A stretch of DNA of 64,000 bases from Helicobacter mehlei. Its GTDB lineage: Bacteria; Campylobacterota; Campylobacteria; Campylobacterales; Helicobacteraceae. Below, one piece after another: positions 7,083 through 15,267 of this stretch. Below the pieces are notes generated by a model. That model made no database searches, was not told the origin of the DNA, and saw only the letters and a list, made by a program, of their open reading frames with translations. Where the stretch lies: NCBI RefSeq assembly GCF_003660265.1, contig NZ_QXQP01000002.1, forward strand, positions 1-64,000. The letters are read 5' to 3'. A program made the translations under genes and the position numbers. Within the stretch, counting starts at the first letter, position 1. The number at the start of each line of letters is the position of its first letter.

Positions 7083-7149
7083 CAAGCCCCTAGGCTGTGC
7101 CACAAGTGAGACAAATTGGCACAAATTGGGCACAACAGCCTAAGGCTTG
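7083..7149. repeat. Imperfect inverted repeat around phased ACAA motifs upstream of int
   Basis: Arms 7083-7098 (caagcccctaggctgt) and 7135-7149 (acagcctaaggcttg) are inverted copies with a one-base bulge. Between them are two tandem 10-base units (acaaattggc, acaaattggg) and ACAA recurs at about 10-base spacing (7102, 7111, 7121, 7132). The location, 116 bases before the integrase start and 64 before kdsC, suits an attachment site, integrase arm sites or an operator. The rest of the gap 6968-7212 holds no gene that I can support. Confidence 0.5.
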
Positions 7150-7212
7150 ACAAGCCCCCAAAAAGCTAGCTAAGATACCCGCCCAATACCACCTTTTAAA
7201 AGGAGCACAAAG

Positions 7213-7704
7213 ATGGCCGCCTTCAAGGTTTTTTTATGCGATTGTGACGGCACGCTAACCGATGGGGGGATGTATTATCTCCAAGATGGCACACAGCTTA
7301 AAAAGTTCAGCGTTGCCGATGGCATCGGCTTTGAGCTACTCAAAGCTAGGGGGATTAAGATAGGCATTTTAACCGGTGAGGTGACCCCAATTGTGGAACA
7401 CCGCGCCAAGCGTTTGAAGATGGATTTTTTGCATCAAGGTTGCACCCCTGAGGGCAAATTAAAGGCCCTAAAAGACATCTGCGCTCAAGAGAAAATCACC
7501 CCTGCCCAAGTGGCCTATGTGGGTGATGACATAAACGATTTGCTCGTGCTCGAATGCGTGGGGTTCAAAGGTTGTGTAGCCAACGCCCACCCCCATTTAA
7601 AAGCTTTAAGCGGGATTGTGGTTTCAACTAAAAACGGCGGTGAGGGAGGCGTGCGCGCGCTCATTGATCTATGGTTGGATAATCCTAAAGTGCTTAAGAG
7701 TTAA
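7213..7704 (+). CDS. kdsC: KDO 8-phosphate phosphatase KdsC
   Basis: The 163-residue HAD-family protein has motif I DCDGTLTDG, motif II ILTGE and motif III-IV VAYVGDDINDLLVL, and lacks a cap domain, as in tetrameric KdsC. It removes phosphate from KDO 8-phosphate in the cytoplasm for lipopolysaccharide core synthesis; kdsA is elsewhere in this window. ATG at 7213 follows AAAAGGAG. It converges on a membrane protein gene 8 bases downstream. Confidence 0.88.
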   Translation: MAAFKVFLCDCDGTLTDGGMYYLQDGTQLKKFSVADGIGFELLKARGIKIGILTGEVTPIVEHRAKRLKMDFLHQGCTPEGKLKALKDICAQEKITPAQVAYVGDDINDLLVLECVGFKGCVANAHPHLKALSGIVVSTKNGGEGGVRALIDLWLDNPKVLKS

Positions 7705-7711
7705 TTTTAAG

Positions 7712-8101
7712 CTAGCGTTTTGAGAGCTTGTTAAGGGCGCGCAAGGCCAAAACCCCGATCAAGCAAGCCCAAAAGCCCAAAAGATAGGGCAGGGGCATAA
7801 AAATTTTAAAATCCATCAGCACAAATAAGCAAACAAGCAAGAGCGCATAAGCCCCTAATTTGAGCCAGCTAATAGAAGTTTGCACCCCCAAAGCAAAATG
7901 GGCAAATTTAGAGAGTGTTTTGTCTGCTTGGGTGTTTTGCAACACGCCTTTAAGCTTTTGATAGCCCGCCAACAAGATCAAGAAAAAGCCCCAAAAGCTA
8001 GCCCCAAAGTTGAGCGCGCCCAGTGCTCCCCACTTGAGAGCCACAAGCCCCACCAACAAAACATGGTAGGCTAGTAACACCAAAACGCATTTTAAGCACA
8101 T
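7712..8101 (-). CDS. Small integral membrane protein, unknown
   Basis: The 129-residue product is four hydrophobic segments joined by short loops (about residues 3-23, 28-47, 80-97, 100-120), with a basic C-terminus. No family is recognised. Its start touches the stop of the AtpZ/AtpI-like gene upstream, so the two and hemL probably share a transcript. The size and layout recall AtpI-like proteins but this is weak. Confidence 0.6.
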   Translation of the reverse strand: MCLKCVLVLLAYHVLLVGLVALKWGALGALNFGASFWGFFLILLAGYQKLKGVLQNTQADKTLSKFAHFALGVQTSISWLKLGAYALLLVCLFVLMDFKIFMPLPYLLGFWACLIGVLALRALNKLSKR

Positions 8102-8370
8102 TAAGGTTTGTCTTTAAAAATGCGGTATTTAGGATCGTTAGCCAGCTCATCTAGGGATTTTTTAGTCTTTTTGTAGGCTTTATAGACATTTAAGATGGCC
8201 CCCCCAACCCCCCAAGCCACGCCCAGCCAAAAGAGCCAAGTTAGACCCGTCAGCTTCTTTAAACCATAGCCAATCCCAATGCCAATTAAGATCGCCACCA
8301 CGATGGAAATCCCCAAACTCAAAGCATCCGCCCCCTCGATCACCTTTTTAAATTTGGGATCAGACTCCAT
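8101..8370 (-). CDS. AtpZ/AtpI-family small membrane protein
   Basis: The 89-residue protein has two membrane helices ([20 protein letters not shown] and [20 protein letters not shown]) with the glycine-rich [13 protein letters not shown] turn typical of the AtpZ/AtpI group, followed by a charged cytoplasmic tail. Members help ATP synthase c-ring assembly or magnesium uptake. Here it overlaps the end of hemL by 11 bases and is not beside ATP synthase genes, so its role is inferred from the family only. Confidence 0.65.
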   Translation of the reverse strand: MESDPKFKKVIEGADALSLGISIVVAILIGIGIGYGLKKLTGLTWLFWLGVAWGVGGAILNVYKAYKKTKKSLDELANDPKYRIFKDKP

Positions 8371-9673
8371 GCCTTATCTCCTCAAAACTCTCACGCGCTT
8401 TTTGCAGACATTGATCCAAGATGTCTGGATCCATCGGCGTGCAGATAAAGCCACTCTCAAAGGCAGAGGGGGCTAAATACACGCCCTTTTGGAGCATTTT
8501 TTGGTGGAAAGCGGCGTAAAGTCCAGTATCGCTCTGTTTAGCTTGTTCAAAGTTTTGCACCTCTTGGGTGCTGAAGAAAAAGCCAAACATGCTCCCCCGC
8601 ACGCAAGTTTGCACGCTAAAACCATGCGCCTCTCCGGCTTGTTCCAACCCGGCACAAAAGCGTTGGGCTAGGACTTGTAATCTATCATAAAGATTGGGAT
8701 CGCGTTGGATTTTTTCTAATGCCACAATCCCAGCCGCCACAGCCACGGGGTTACCACTCAGCGTGCCCGCTTGATAGACTCCCCCTGCAGGGGCTAATAA
8801 ATCCATGATCTCTGCCCTGCCCCCAAAGCAAGCTAAGGGTAGCCCTCCACCAATGACCTTGCCAAAGGTAACCAAATCGGGTACCAAATGGTGATAATGT
8901 TGCGAACCATTCGCTGCAACTCTAAACCCGCTCATCACCTCATCAAAGATCAACACGGCGTGGTGTTGTTGGCATAGTGTGTGCAGTTCTTGTAAAAATT
9001 CCAACTTAGCAGGCACTAAGCCCATATTACCCGCGATGGGCTCAATGATGACACAGCCGATATTGCCTTGTCTAAAGCAAGCCTTGACCGATTCAATATC
9101 ATTATAACGCGCCACTAAAGTATGGTGGCTAAAATCTTGTGGGACACCCAAAGAGGAGGGCACGCCAAAAGTCGCACACCCACTCCCCGCCCCCACCAAC
9201 AAGCTATCGCTATGCCCGTGGTAACAGCCCTCAAACTTTAAAATATCATCTTTACCACTGAAAGCCCGAGCTAAGCGGATCGCGCTCATGGTCGCCTCTG
9301 TCCCGCTACTCACCAAGCGCACCTTTTCTAAGCCCTCATAGCTCAAAACCAACTTTTTAGCTAAAGTGGTCTCTAACTCTGTGGGCGCGCCAAAACTAAA
9401 ACCCCTTTGCAAGGTTTGAATCACCCGCTCCTCAATTTCTGCATCAGCATGCCCAAAGAGCAAGGGACCCCAGCTTTGCACAAAATCCACATAAACATTC
9501 CCATCCACATCGTGCAACAAACAGCCTTGCCCCTTGTAGATAAAGGGTGGTATGCCCCCCACGCTTTTAAAAGCGCGCACGGGGGAATTAACCCCCCCCG
9601 CAATGACCTGTTTGGCTTCGTTAAAATCATTGATGCTATGCAAGAGCGCATGCCCCAATTCTTTTTTAGCCAT
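8360..9673 (-). CDS. hemL: Glutamate-1-semialdehyde 2,1-aminomutase
   Basis: The 437-residue product is full length and carries [15 protein letters not shown] near the N-terminus, [15 protein letters not shown], the phosphate-binding [19 protein letters not shown] and the pyridoxal-phosphate lysine in [12 protein letters not shown]. It converts glutamate-1-semialdehyde to 5-aminolevulinate, the C5 entry to heme. A C8 run on the plus strand at 9592-9599 lies in the coding sequence but the frame is open. It precedes the AtpZ-like gene in an operon. Confidence 0.96.
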   Translation of the reverse strand: MAKKELGHALLHSINDFNEAKQVIAGGVNSPVRAFKSVGGIPPFIYKGQGCLLHDVDGNVYVDFVQSWGPLLFGHADAEIEERVIQTLQRGFSFGAPTELETTLAKKLVLSYEGLEKVRLVSSGTEATMSAIRLARAFSGKDDILKFEGCYHGHSDSLLVGAGSGCATFGVPSSLGVPQDFSHHTLVARYNDIESVKACFRQGNIGCVIIEPIAGNMGLVPAKLEFLQELHTLCQQHHAVLIFDEVMSGFRVAANGSQHYHHLVPDLVTFGKVIGGGLPLACFGGRAEIMDLLAPAGGVYQAGTLSGNPVAVAAGIVALEKIQRDPNLYDRLQVLAQRFCAGLEQAGEAHGFSVQTCVRGSMFGFFFSTQEVQNFEQAKQSDTGLYAAFHQKMLQKGVYLAPSAFESGFICTPMDPDILDQCLQKARESFEEIRHGV

Positions 9674-9675
9674 TG

Positions 9676-10230
9676 CTAGTCTTTAAGTCCAGCTTTAAAA
9701 GTGATTTGCACCTGAGACCAAGTTAATTTTTCATGTTGGGCACTGCAGGCGGTGGCAAGTTTATGGAAGGCATCTTTGAGTCCAAATTCCATGATATCTA
9801 GCACGCCCGTAGCGACCAATTCTTTATCTTTAATGGTGTAGCTCATGGGCACTTTCACGCTCTTACCATTCATGCGCACAGAAGCAAGTAAGGTCCCCTG
9901 ATCTTCCCCAGCCACCACATTTCTAAAAGTCACTTTGAGACTCTGATCTTTGAATTGGTTAAAAAACGCTTCTTTAACATTTTTAGTTTTGAGCTCATCG
10001 TGCAGATTAACTTGGGCGACATTGATTGTAGCGGTGGCTTTATCCAGCATATGCGCCACGCTGGAAGTGTCTTTGTTAAAGCGGTAAAGCACATGGTCAA
10101 AAGTGCCTTCTACACCGACTTTTTTAGCCGTTTTAAAAGCGGTAAAAGACATGCTAACCTTCGTGGTATCTAAACTATTGGCTTGTAACAATGCAGATGC
10201 CAGTAACGCTGCTATCGTAAATTTTTTCAT
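9676..10230 (-). CDS. YceI-family periplasmic protein
   Basis: ATG at 10230 is preceded by GGGAG and opens a signal peptide ([17 protein letters not shown]). The 184-residue product then shows the YceI lipocalin-like barrel pattern ([34 protein letters not shown]). YceI proteins bind isoprenoid-like ligands in the periplasm; in Helicobacter a homologue is secreted and acid-induced. It sits 2 bases upstream of hemL on the same strand. Confidence 0.8.
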   Translation of the reverse strand: MKKFTIAALLASALLQANSLDTTKVSMSFTAFKTAKKVGVEGTFDHVLYRFNKDTSSVAHMLDKATATINVAQVNLHDELKTKNVKEAFFNQFKDQSLKVTFRNVVAGEDQGTLLASVRMNGKSVKVPMSYTIKDKELVATGVLDIMEFGLKDAFHKLATACSAQHEKLTWSQVQITFKAGLKD

Positions 10231-10275
10231 CCTATCTCCCTTGATTAATTTTTGGCTTGAAGCCTTAGGGGTCTT

Positions 10276-10281
10276 ATTATA
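10276..10281 (-). promoter_or_regulatory. Extended -10 (TGC-TATAAT) for the YceI gene and hemL
   Basis: On the minus strand TATAAT follows TGC, an extended -10 typical of Helicobacter, about 46 bases before the YceI start. Confidence 0.55.
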
Positions 10282-10376
10282 GCATAGCACAAAGGGCTCT
10301 CCATTTACCCTGAGTGCTTAAGTTCTATGCGGGTCTTGCTATGTTACCATGGTGAAAACAAAAGGGTCGCCACTCT

Positions 10377-11606
10377 GTGAAAATCCTACACTTAAACGCC
10401 ACCCTCACTGGAGGAGCAGCTCGAGCTACCTTGCGTTTGCATAGTGCCCTCTTGCAAGAGCGAGTGGATAGTTTGGTCTATGTGCAAGACACACGGGGGG
10501 GCATGCTCCATGATCGCATTTTAAGCCCGCAAGGTCTTAGCAAAACTTGGGCGCGCTTACGCCCTTATTTGGACAAAGCCCCGATTTTGTTCTACCCCAA
10601 GCGCACAAGAGGCACATTTAATATTGGTTGGTTGCCCTTTAGCGGGGTGTTGCGCACCATTGAAAAGATCAGGCCCGACATTGTGCATCTGCATTGGATC
10701 GGGCGTGGGGTGATTCCCATCTACGATCTACCAAAAATCCCGGCACCTCTAGTGTGGAGTTTGCATGACATGTGGGCTTTTAGTGGCGGGGATCATTATT
10801 ATGGTGATGAAAACGAACATGCCTATAGGCATTCCTGCATTTTAAATAGCCCCTTTGATTACGATCTGGCCACCCTTGGCTTTGGTATGAAAAAACGGGC
10901 GTATGCGCAAATCTCCCATTTATACGTGGTGGGGTTGAGCAACTGGATAAGTACGCGGGCTAGACAGAGTGTCTTGCTCCAAGACAAACACCATGTGGTC
11001 ATCCCCAATCCGATCAATACCCACCACTACCGGCCCCTAGACAAACAAGTTTGCCAACAATTATTAGGCTTGGATACCTCCCACCAGCTAGTGGCTTTTG
11101 GGGCTATGGACACAAGTAATCCTATTAAGGGTGCGGATCTTTTGCTAGAAGCCCTACATCATCTTAAAGGACAACAAATCGAGCTGGTGATCTTTGGAGC
11201 AGACACGCCCAATAATATGCCCCACTTGCCCTTTAAGACACATTACCTAGGGAAGCTCACTGATAACGCTAGCCTTGTGGCGTTGTATAATGCGGTGGAT
11301 GTAGTGGTCGTGCCTAGCCGTCAGGAGGCTTTAGGCTATGTTGCGATAGAAAGTCTAGCTTGTGGCACGCCGGTTGTGGCTTTTGGTGTAGGGGGGCTGT
11401 TGGATGTGATCAAGCATCGAGAAAACGGCTATCTAGCCCGCCCCTTTGATGTGCTGGATTTAAAGGCAGGGGTTGAATGGGTGTTAAATACCCCGGATTA
11501 TCCTAAGCTCTGCACGCATGCACGCATGCACGCAGAGGCGCATTTTAGTCAAGAGGTGATTGCAAAAAAATACATTACGCTTTATGAGGGCATTTTACAT
11601 GGATAA
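10377..11606 (+). CDS. GT4-family glycosyltransferase
   Basis: The 409-residue protein has a GT-B fold: N-terminal MKILHLNATLTGGAARATLR and a C-terminal nucleotide-sugar domain with VVVPSRQEALGYVAIESLACGTPVVAF, the E-x7-E motif of GT4 enzymes. It likely adds a sugar to LPS O-chain or another surface glycan on the cytoplasmic face. It starts with GTG at 10377 after AAAGGG. The next glycosyltransferase starts 8 bases before its stop, so they are coupled. Confidence 0.85.
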   Translation: MKILHLNATLTGGAARATLRLHSALLQERVDSLVYVQDTRGGMLHDRILSPQGLSKTWARLRPYLDKAPILFYPKRTRGTFNIGWLPFSGVLRTIEKIRPDIVHLHWIGRGVIPIYDLPKIPAPLVWSLHDMWAFSGGDHYYGDENEHAYRHSCILNSPFDYDLATLGFGMKKRAYAQISHLYVVGLSNWISTRARQSVLLQDKHHVVIPNPINTHHYRPLDKQVCQQLLGLDTSHQLVAFGAMDTSNPIKGADLLLEALHHLKGQQIELVIFGADTPNNMPHLPFKTHYLGKLTDNASLVALYNAVDVVVVPSRQEALGYVAIESLACGTPVVAFGVGGLLDVIKHRENGYLARPFDVLDLKAGVEWVLNTPDYPKLCTHARMHAEAHFSQEVIAKKYITLYEGILHG

Positions 11607-12489
11607 CTCTCCAAGACTTTTTGAGCAGCCCCCCAAGCTAGAAGATTCTAAGCATTTTGAGCGACTCGCTATCTACCCTAGGGCAACTCTGCAAGGGGGC
11701 TTAAGGACTAAAGGGCTTTTCAAGCACAGCGTGCCTAATCAGCCCCTAGTGAGTGTGATCATGGCAACCCTGAATAGCCAACAATTCTTAGAGGCGACCT
11801 TGCAGAGCATTTTGGATCAAAGTTATGGCAATTTGGAATTATTAGTCATCGATGGGGGTTCCAATGATACCACTTTGCAGATTTTGCAAACTTATGCCAA
11901 CAAAATCGATTATTTTATGAGTCTTAAAGATAATGGCATTGCGCAGGCTTTCAATCGGGGCGTGCGTCTGGCTTTTGGGGATTATATTAATTTTCAGGGC
12001 GATAGTGATGGGTTTGTTGCCCCCAATGCCTTGCAAGAAGTGATGGCAGGTGTGCAAGGAGAAATGCTCATTAGTGCGCGGGTGGCGCGCGTGGATGAAC
12101 AAGGGGATGTGCTCTACACCTCTGATTATCTCAAAAATTTTGATAAAAACCTATTGCGTTTCAAAATGATCCATCACCAAGGACTTTTAACGCACCGGGA
12201 TTACTTTGGTACCCATGGGCTCTTTGACGAAAATTTGATCTTTAGCATGGATTATGAGCATTTGTTGCGTTGTTTTCATAACTTCCCTTCTTTTTTGCCT
12301 AAAGAGCAAGTGTTAGCTAGGTGGCGCACCGGAGGACTAGGCACGCACAAAGAATGTGAGGTCTTTGAAGAATGGGCACAGATCAAGGCACGCCACCAAA
12401 TCGCCCCGTCCCTAGTGTTAAAAATTATTGAGAAATGGATTTTAGCCAAGTTTTATATCAAAAAAGCCCTTTTATGGCTCAAGCATTAG
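11599..12489 (+). CDS. GT2-family glycosyltransferase
   Basis: ATG at 11599 overlaps the previous stop. The 296-residue product has a GT-A fold: LVSVIMATLNSQQFLEATLQS, the nucleotide-binding VIDGGSNDTTL, and a metal-site region YINFQGDSDGF where DSD replaces the usual DxD. The resemblance is to WcaA/WbbD-like GT2 enzymes that elongate surface polysaccharides. No membrane segment is seen, so it probably acts at the inner membrane with its GT4 neighbour. Confidence 0.82.
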   Translation: MDNSPRLFEQPPKLEDSKHFERLAIYPRATLQGGLRTKGLFKHSVPNQPLVSVIMATLNSQQFLEATLQSILDQSYGNLELLVIDGGSNDTTLQILQTYANKIDYFMSLKDNGIAQAFNRGVRLAFGDYINFQGDSDGFVAPNALQEVMAGVQGEMLISARVARVDEQGDVLYTSDYLKNFDKNLLRFKMIHHQGLLTHRDYFGTHGLFDENLIFSMDYEHLLRCFHNFPSFLPKEQVLARWRTGGLGTHKECEVFEEWAQIKARHQIAPSLVLKIIEKWILAKFYIKKALLWLKH

Positions 12490-12509
12490 ATGATGCGATC
12501 CTTAGGGTT

Positions 12510-12893
12510 TAAAATGTACGCTTTGAGCACATTACCCTTTTTGCGGGCAATTTGCAAGAACGCCCTTTGTGGAAAAATAGCTACCAATTGGGGGCTCTGA
12601 TCTGTGCTTTGATAGCTTAATATTTGCCCTCTTTGAGCGAGCCTTGGGGCTTGGTGGTGGAAGAGGCCTTAGCCGTGGGTTTGCCGGTATTTGTGAGCAG
12701 TGCTTGCGGGGCGCAGGTGCTGGTACAAGAGGGGGTTAATGGCTTTATCTTTGATCCAAAAGATGAGATGAGCTTAATAGGGCTTTTAGAAGGTCTGAGC
12801 CTTGCTGGTTACAAAACTCTCTTGGAGGGGGCTTTAGCTTGGAATTTAGAGGCTAAGGACAACAAGCAAGTACAAGCCTATGCCCCTAAGTAG
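12510..12893 (+). pseudogene. GT4 glycosyltransferase remnant
   Basis: From 12624 the frame reads the C-terminal nucleotide-sugar region of a GT4 enzyme: LPSLSEPWGLVVEEALAVGL, then SACGAQVLVQEGVNGFIFDP. An in-frame TAA at about 12618 interrupts a preceding open stretch (RFEHITLFAGNLQERPLW). The N-terminal Rossmann domain is missing. It lies downstream of the GT4-GT2 pair and is probably the remains of a third enzyme of the operon. Confidence 0.65.
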
Positions 12894-12972
12894 TTTTAAA
12901 AATTGCCACAGAAACATGGCTATTTACAAGTGTGGTAGTGTTGCTAATTGTCTTGACTTGCTGGTTTTAAGT

Positions 12973-12978
12973 TATAAT
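12973..12978 (+). promoter_or_regulatory. -10 box (TATAAT) for the GT25 gene
   Basis: TATAAT lies 48 bases before the GT25 start; a TCTTGA sits 16 bases upstream of it as a possible weak -35. Confidence 0.5.
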
Positions 12979-13025
12979 GCTAGGGATTTGCCCATTTTGG
13001 GATTTTGATTAATTTAAGGATGTCC

Positions 13026-13877
13026 ATGCTTTTGCCTGTTTATTTTGTTTCGCTTAAAGATCACCCCCGGCGCGCACATTGCCAAAGTATCATCGATAAC
13101 CCGCCCGCTCAAAAAGGCGATCTCAAACTGCAATTCCAAATTTTTGATGCCATCGATAAGCACAGCGATTATTTTAAAAGCGGATTGATTGAAAACTCCT
13201 ATTCTCCTGAATGGCTCAAAGAAAGCGAATGGTCTAAAGGCATGCACGGGCGGGAGCTATTGCCCGAGGAGCTGGGTTGTTATGCTAGCCATTACATGCT
13301 GTGGCTCAAGTGCATTGAGCTTAACCGCCCCATCGTGATTTTGGAAGATGATGTGGTGCTCAAACCTAATTTTTATGAAAGTGTAGTGCATTGCGTGCAA
13401 AGCCCCTTTGATTTTGTGCGCTTGTTTGGTAGTTTTTGGAGGTTTAGGACCAATAAATCGGCCATTGCCCACATGGGTGGATCGCAAGTGTTGCCCACCG
13501 ATCCCAAAGTTGAAGTGATTTTAAAAGAACATTTTTATCTATCATTCTTTGAAGTCCTCTCCACAGCTGCCTATTATCTGACTCCCAAGGCCGCAAAAGC
13601 CTTTGTGAGCGCGAGTTTGCACTTTAATGAGCCCGTAGATGTCTTTTTGGCTTTAGTGCATACTCATAAAATCCCTAATCTAACCTATATCCCCATTAGT
13701 GTAGAATTTGGTAAATACCACACTATCTCAACAATGGACGATCCAACTGATTTGCGGGGGAGTAGTTATAAACCCTCTGTGCGATTTTTCACCCGCTTTT
13801 TACCCTCTGTTTTCTTCACTGCCCGCCGTTACTATTATTACCGCCTGTTTCTCAAACGCTACGCTCATCTGCGCTAA
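13026..13877 (+). CDS. GT25-family LPS glycosyltransferase
   Basis: ATG at 13026 is chosen because AAGGA at 13016-13020 lies 5 bases ahead. The 283-residue product has the GT25 features: YFVSLKDHPRR at the N-terminus, ELGCYASHYMLWLKCIE and the acidic metal site VILEDDVVL. Helicobacter GT25 enzymes include beta-1,4-galactosyltransferases that build Lewis-type O-antigen; which sugar is used here is unknown. Its 3' end overlaps the convergent GT4 gene by 26 bases. Confidence 0.85.
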   Translation: MLLPVYFVSLKDHPRRAHCQSIIDNPPAQKGDLKLQFQIFDAIDKHSDYFKSGLIENSYSPEWLKESEWSKGMHGRELLPEELGCYASHYMLWLKCIELNRPIVILEDDVVLKPNFYESVVHCVQSPFDFVRLFGSFWRFRTNKSAIAHMGGSQVLPTDPKVEVILKEHFYLSFFEVLSTAAYYLTPKAAKAFVSASLHFNEPVDVFLALVHTHKIPNLTYIPISVEFGKYHTISTMDDPTDLRGSSYKPSVRFFTRFLPSVFFTARRYYYYRLFLKRYAHLR

Positions 13878-15132
13878 GAGCCTCTAAAAATTGGGGGAGG
13901 ATCTGATCGTAAGTGTGGTTTTGAATCGTGGCATGCAGAGTCTGGGCTATTTGGTGGTAATGTTGCGGGTCGCTAAGCAAAGAATCGATTTTGTGTGCCA
14001 TTTCCTGGGGGGTTTGCACCACCAGATCGGCACAAAGTTGCTTGACCTGCCCAATATCCATGCACACAAAGGGCAAGCCATATTGCATGCTCTCCAAGAT
14101 CACCAAGGGGTAGCACAGATGGGGGGCGGCGTGCAAAAACAAAGTAGCATGGGCAAAGAGGTCCAAGACTTGTGGGCGTTCTAAAAAATGCAAGAAAAAC
14201 ACGGACTTAAAGCCATGTTGATCATCGAGATCTTGCTTGCGGGCTTTGAGCATGCCCAAAGCCCGCCCGTCATTATAAGACCCGACAAACACCAAAGGGA
14301 TTTGTGTTTGGCTTAAATAATAAGCTTGCAAAATTTGATCATGGTTGTTATGCAGGCTGTAATTAGAGACACTGATCAAATAGGGGGTTTGCATCAGGGT
14401 TTCTAAATCCCCGCTAGGTTCTGTGGGCACGATTAAGGGGAGTTGCAAATTCTTTGGGGGATAGGTCTGTAAAACCCCATGGGGTAAAATACCGATTTTG
14501 GAGCAAAGTGGGGCTAGAGTGCGGTAAGCGTGCGTGTCTTGGCTGAGGAAAAACACACAATCAAAGTCTTTAAGGTGCGCTTCAAGTGTGCGTTTGAGCC
14601 ATCTAAAATAGTTCTTTTCTTTGCCCAAGCCGAGTAAGCAGATCTTGGCAATTTCTTTAAAACGGCGTTTCCATGAATAATCTTGCCAAATAGGTGGAGT
14701 ATTTTCTAATCTTAATACTTTTTTAACTCTCAAGGTGGGCAACAAATCATAGAGCAGATCGCATGCCCAGTGCAGGGTGTGGGCATTGGCAATGCCTGAG
14801 CAAAACAAGAGATCGCAATCAAAATGGGCCACAAAATCCCGGTAAGCAGCAGTCTCGCCCTTAGTCAAGTAGCCACCTTCTGTATAAATCTGAAACCCAA
14901 TCACAAACAGATTAGGGGCGATTTCTATGGCTTCTTTGGCGGTGTTTGCGCTGCTGATGCTGTGTTTTGTGCCCTCCCATTGGAGGGTTTGCAACCCCAA
15001 AGTGTCCAAATTGCTGGTGCAGACAAAAACGCTGTGTCCCGCCCTAGCAAGGGCTAGGCTCAAGTTGTAATCTGCCATCGCCCATCCTAGTTGCAAGGGA
15101 TAATACTGGCTGGTGCAAAAGAGAACGCGCAT
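13852..15132 (-). CDS. GT4-family glycosyltransferase (paralogue A)
   Basis: The 426-residue protein opens with FCTSQYYPLQLGWAMADYNL, has the GT4 hinge ISVSNYSLHNNHDQILQAYY and the C-terminal AHATLFLHAAPHLCYPLVILESMQYGLPFVC region with the E-x7-G pattern. It closely resembles the divergent gene at 15268 along its whole length, so the two arose by duplication. Probably it transfers a hexose to LPS. The usual first Glu of E-x7-E (near HLCYPLVILE) is replaced, compared with EEGFPMVILE in its paralogue. Confidence 0.8.
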   Translation of the reverse strand: MRVLFCTSQYYPLQLGWAMADYNLSLALARAGHSVFVCTSNLDTLGLQTLQWEGTKHSISSANTAKEAIEIAPNLFVIGFQIYTEGGYLTKGETAAYRDFVAHFDCDLLFCSGIANAHTLHWACDLLYDLLPTLRVKKVLRLENTPPIWQDYSWKRRFKEIAKICLLGLGKEKNYFRWLKRTLEAHLKDFDCVFFLSQDTHAYRTLAPLCSKIGILPHGVLQTYPPKNLQLPLIVPTEPSGDLETLMQTPYLISVSNYSLHNNHDQILQAYYLSQTQIPLVFVGSYNDGRALGMLKARKQDLDDQHGFKSVFFLHFLERPQVLDLFAHATLFLHAAPHLCYPLVILESMQYGLPFVCMDIGQVKQLCADLVVQTPQEMAHKIDSLLSDPQHYHQIAQTLHATIQNHTYDQILPQFLEALSADERSV

Positions 15133-15160
15133 AGGAATCCTGGATTCAAAAATTTAGGGG

Positions 15161-15166
15161 ATTATA
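15161..15166 (-). promoter_or_regulatory. -10 box for GT4 paralogue A
   Basis: TATAAT on the minus strand, 29 bases before the ATG at 15132. Confidence 0.5.
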
Positions 15167-15238
15167 ACACAAGGGCTTGCTAGACCTGTTAATATTAGCA
15201 CTATTTTGGTTTTAATCTAAGTTTAGCTAGTATGCCGG

Positions 15239-15244
15239 TATGAT
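15239..15244 (+). promoter_or_regulatory. -10 box for GT4 paralogue B
   Basis: TATGAT on the plus strand, 24 bases before the ATG at 15268, in the divergent 135-base gap between the paralogues. Confidence 0.4.
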
Positions 15245-15267
15245 CCATTCTAGATTGAGGATACCCA

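Noticed and set aside
6924-7133. 69-residue minus-strand frame upstream of the integrase
   Set aside because: It overlaps the integrase start and the inverted repeat, has skewed composition and no ribosome site; taken as chance.
9592-9599. C8 run in hemL as a possible phase-variation site
   Set aside because: The frame is open and codes the conserved [10 protein letters not shown]; hemL is essential for heme, so switching is unlikely.
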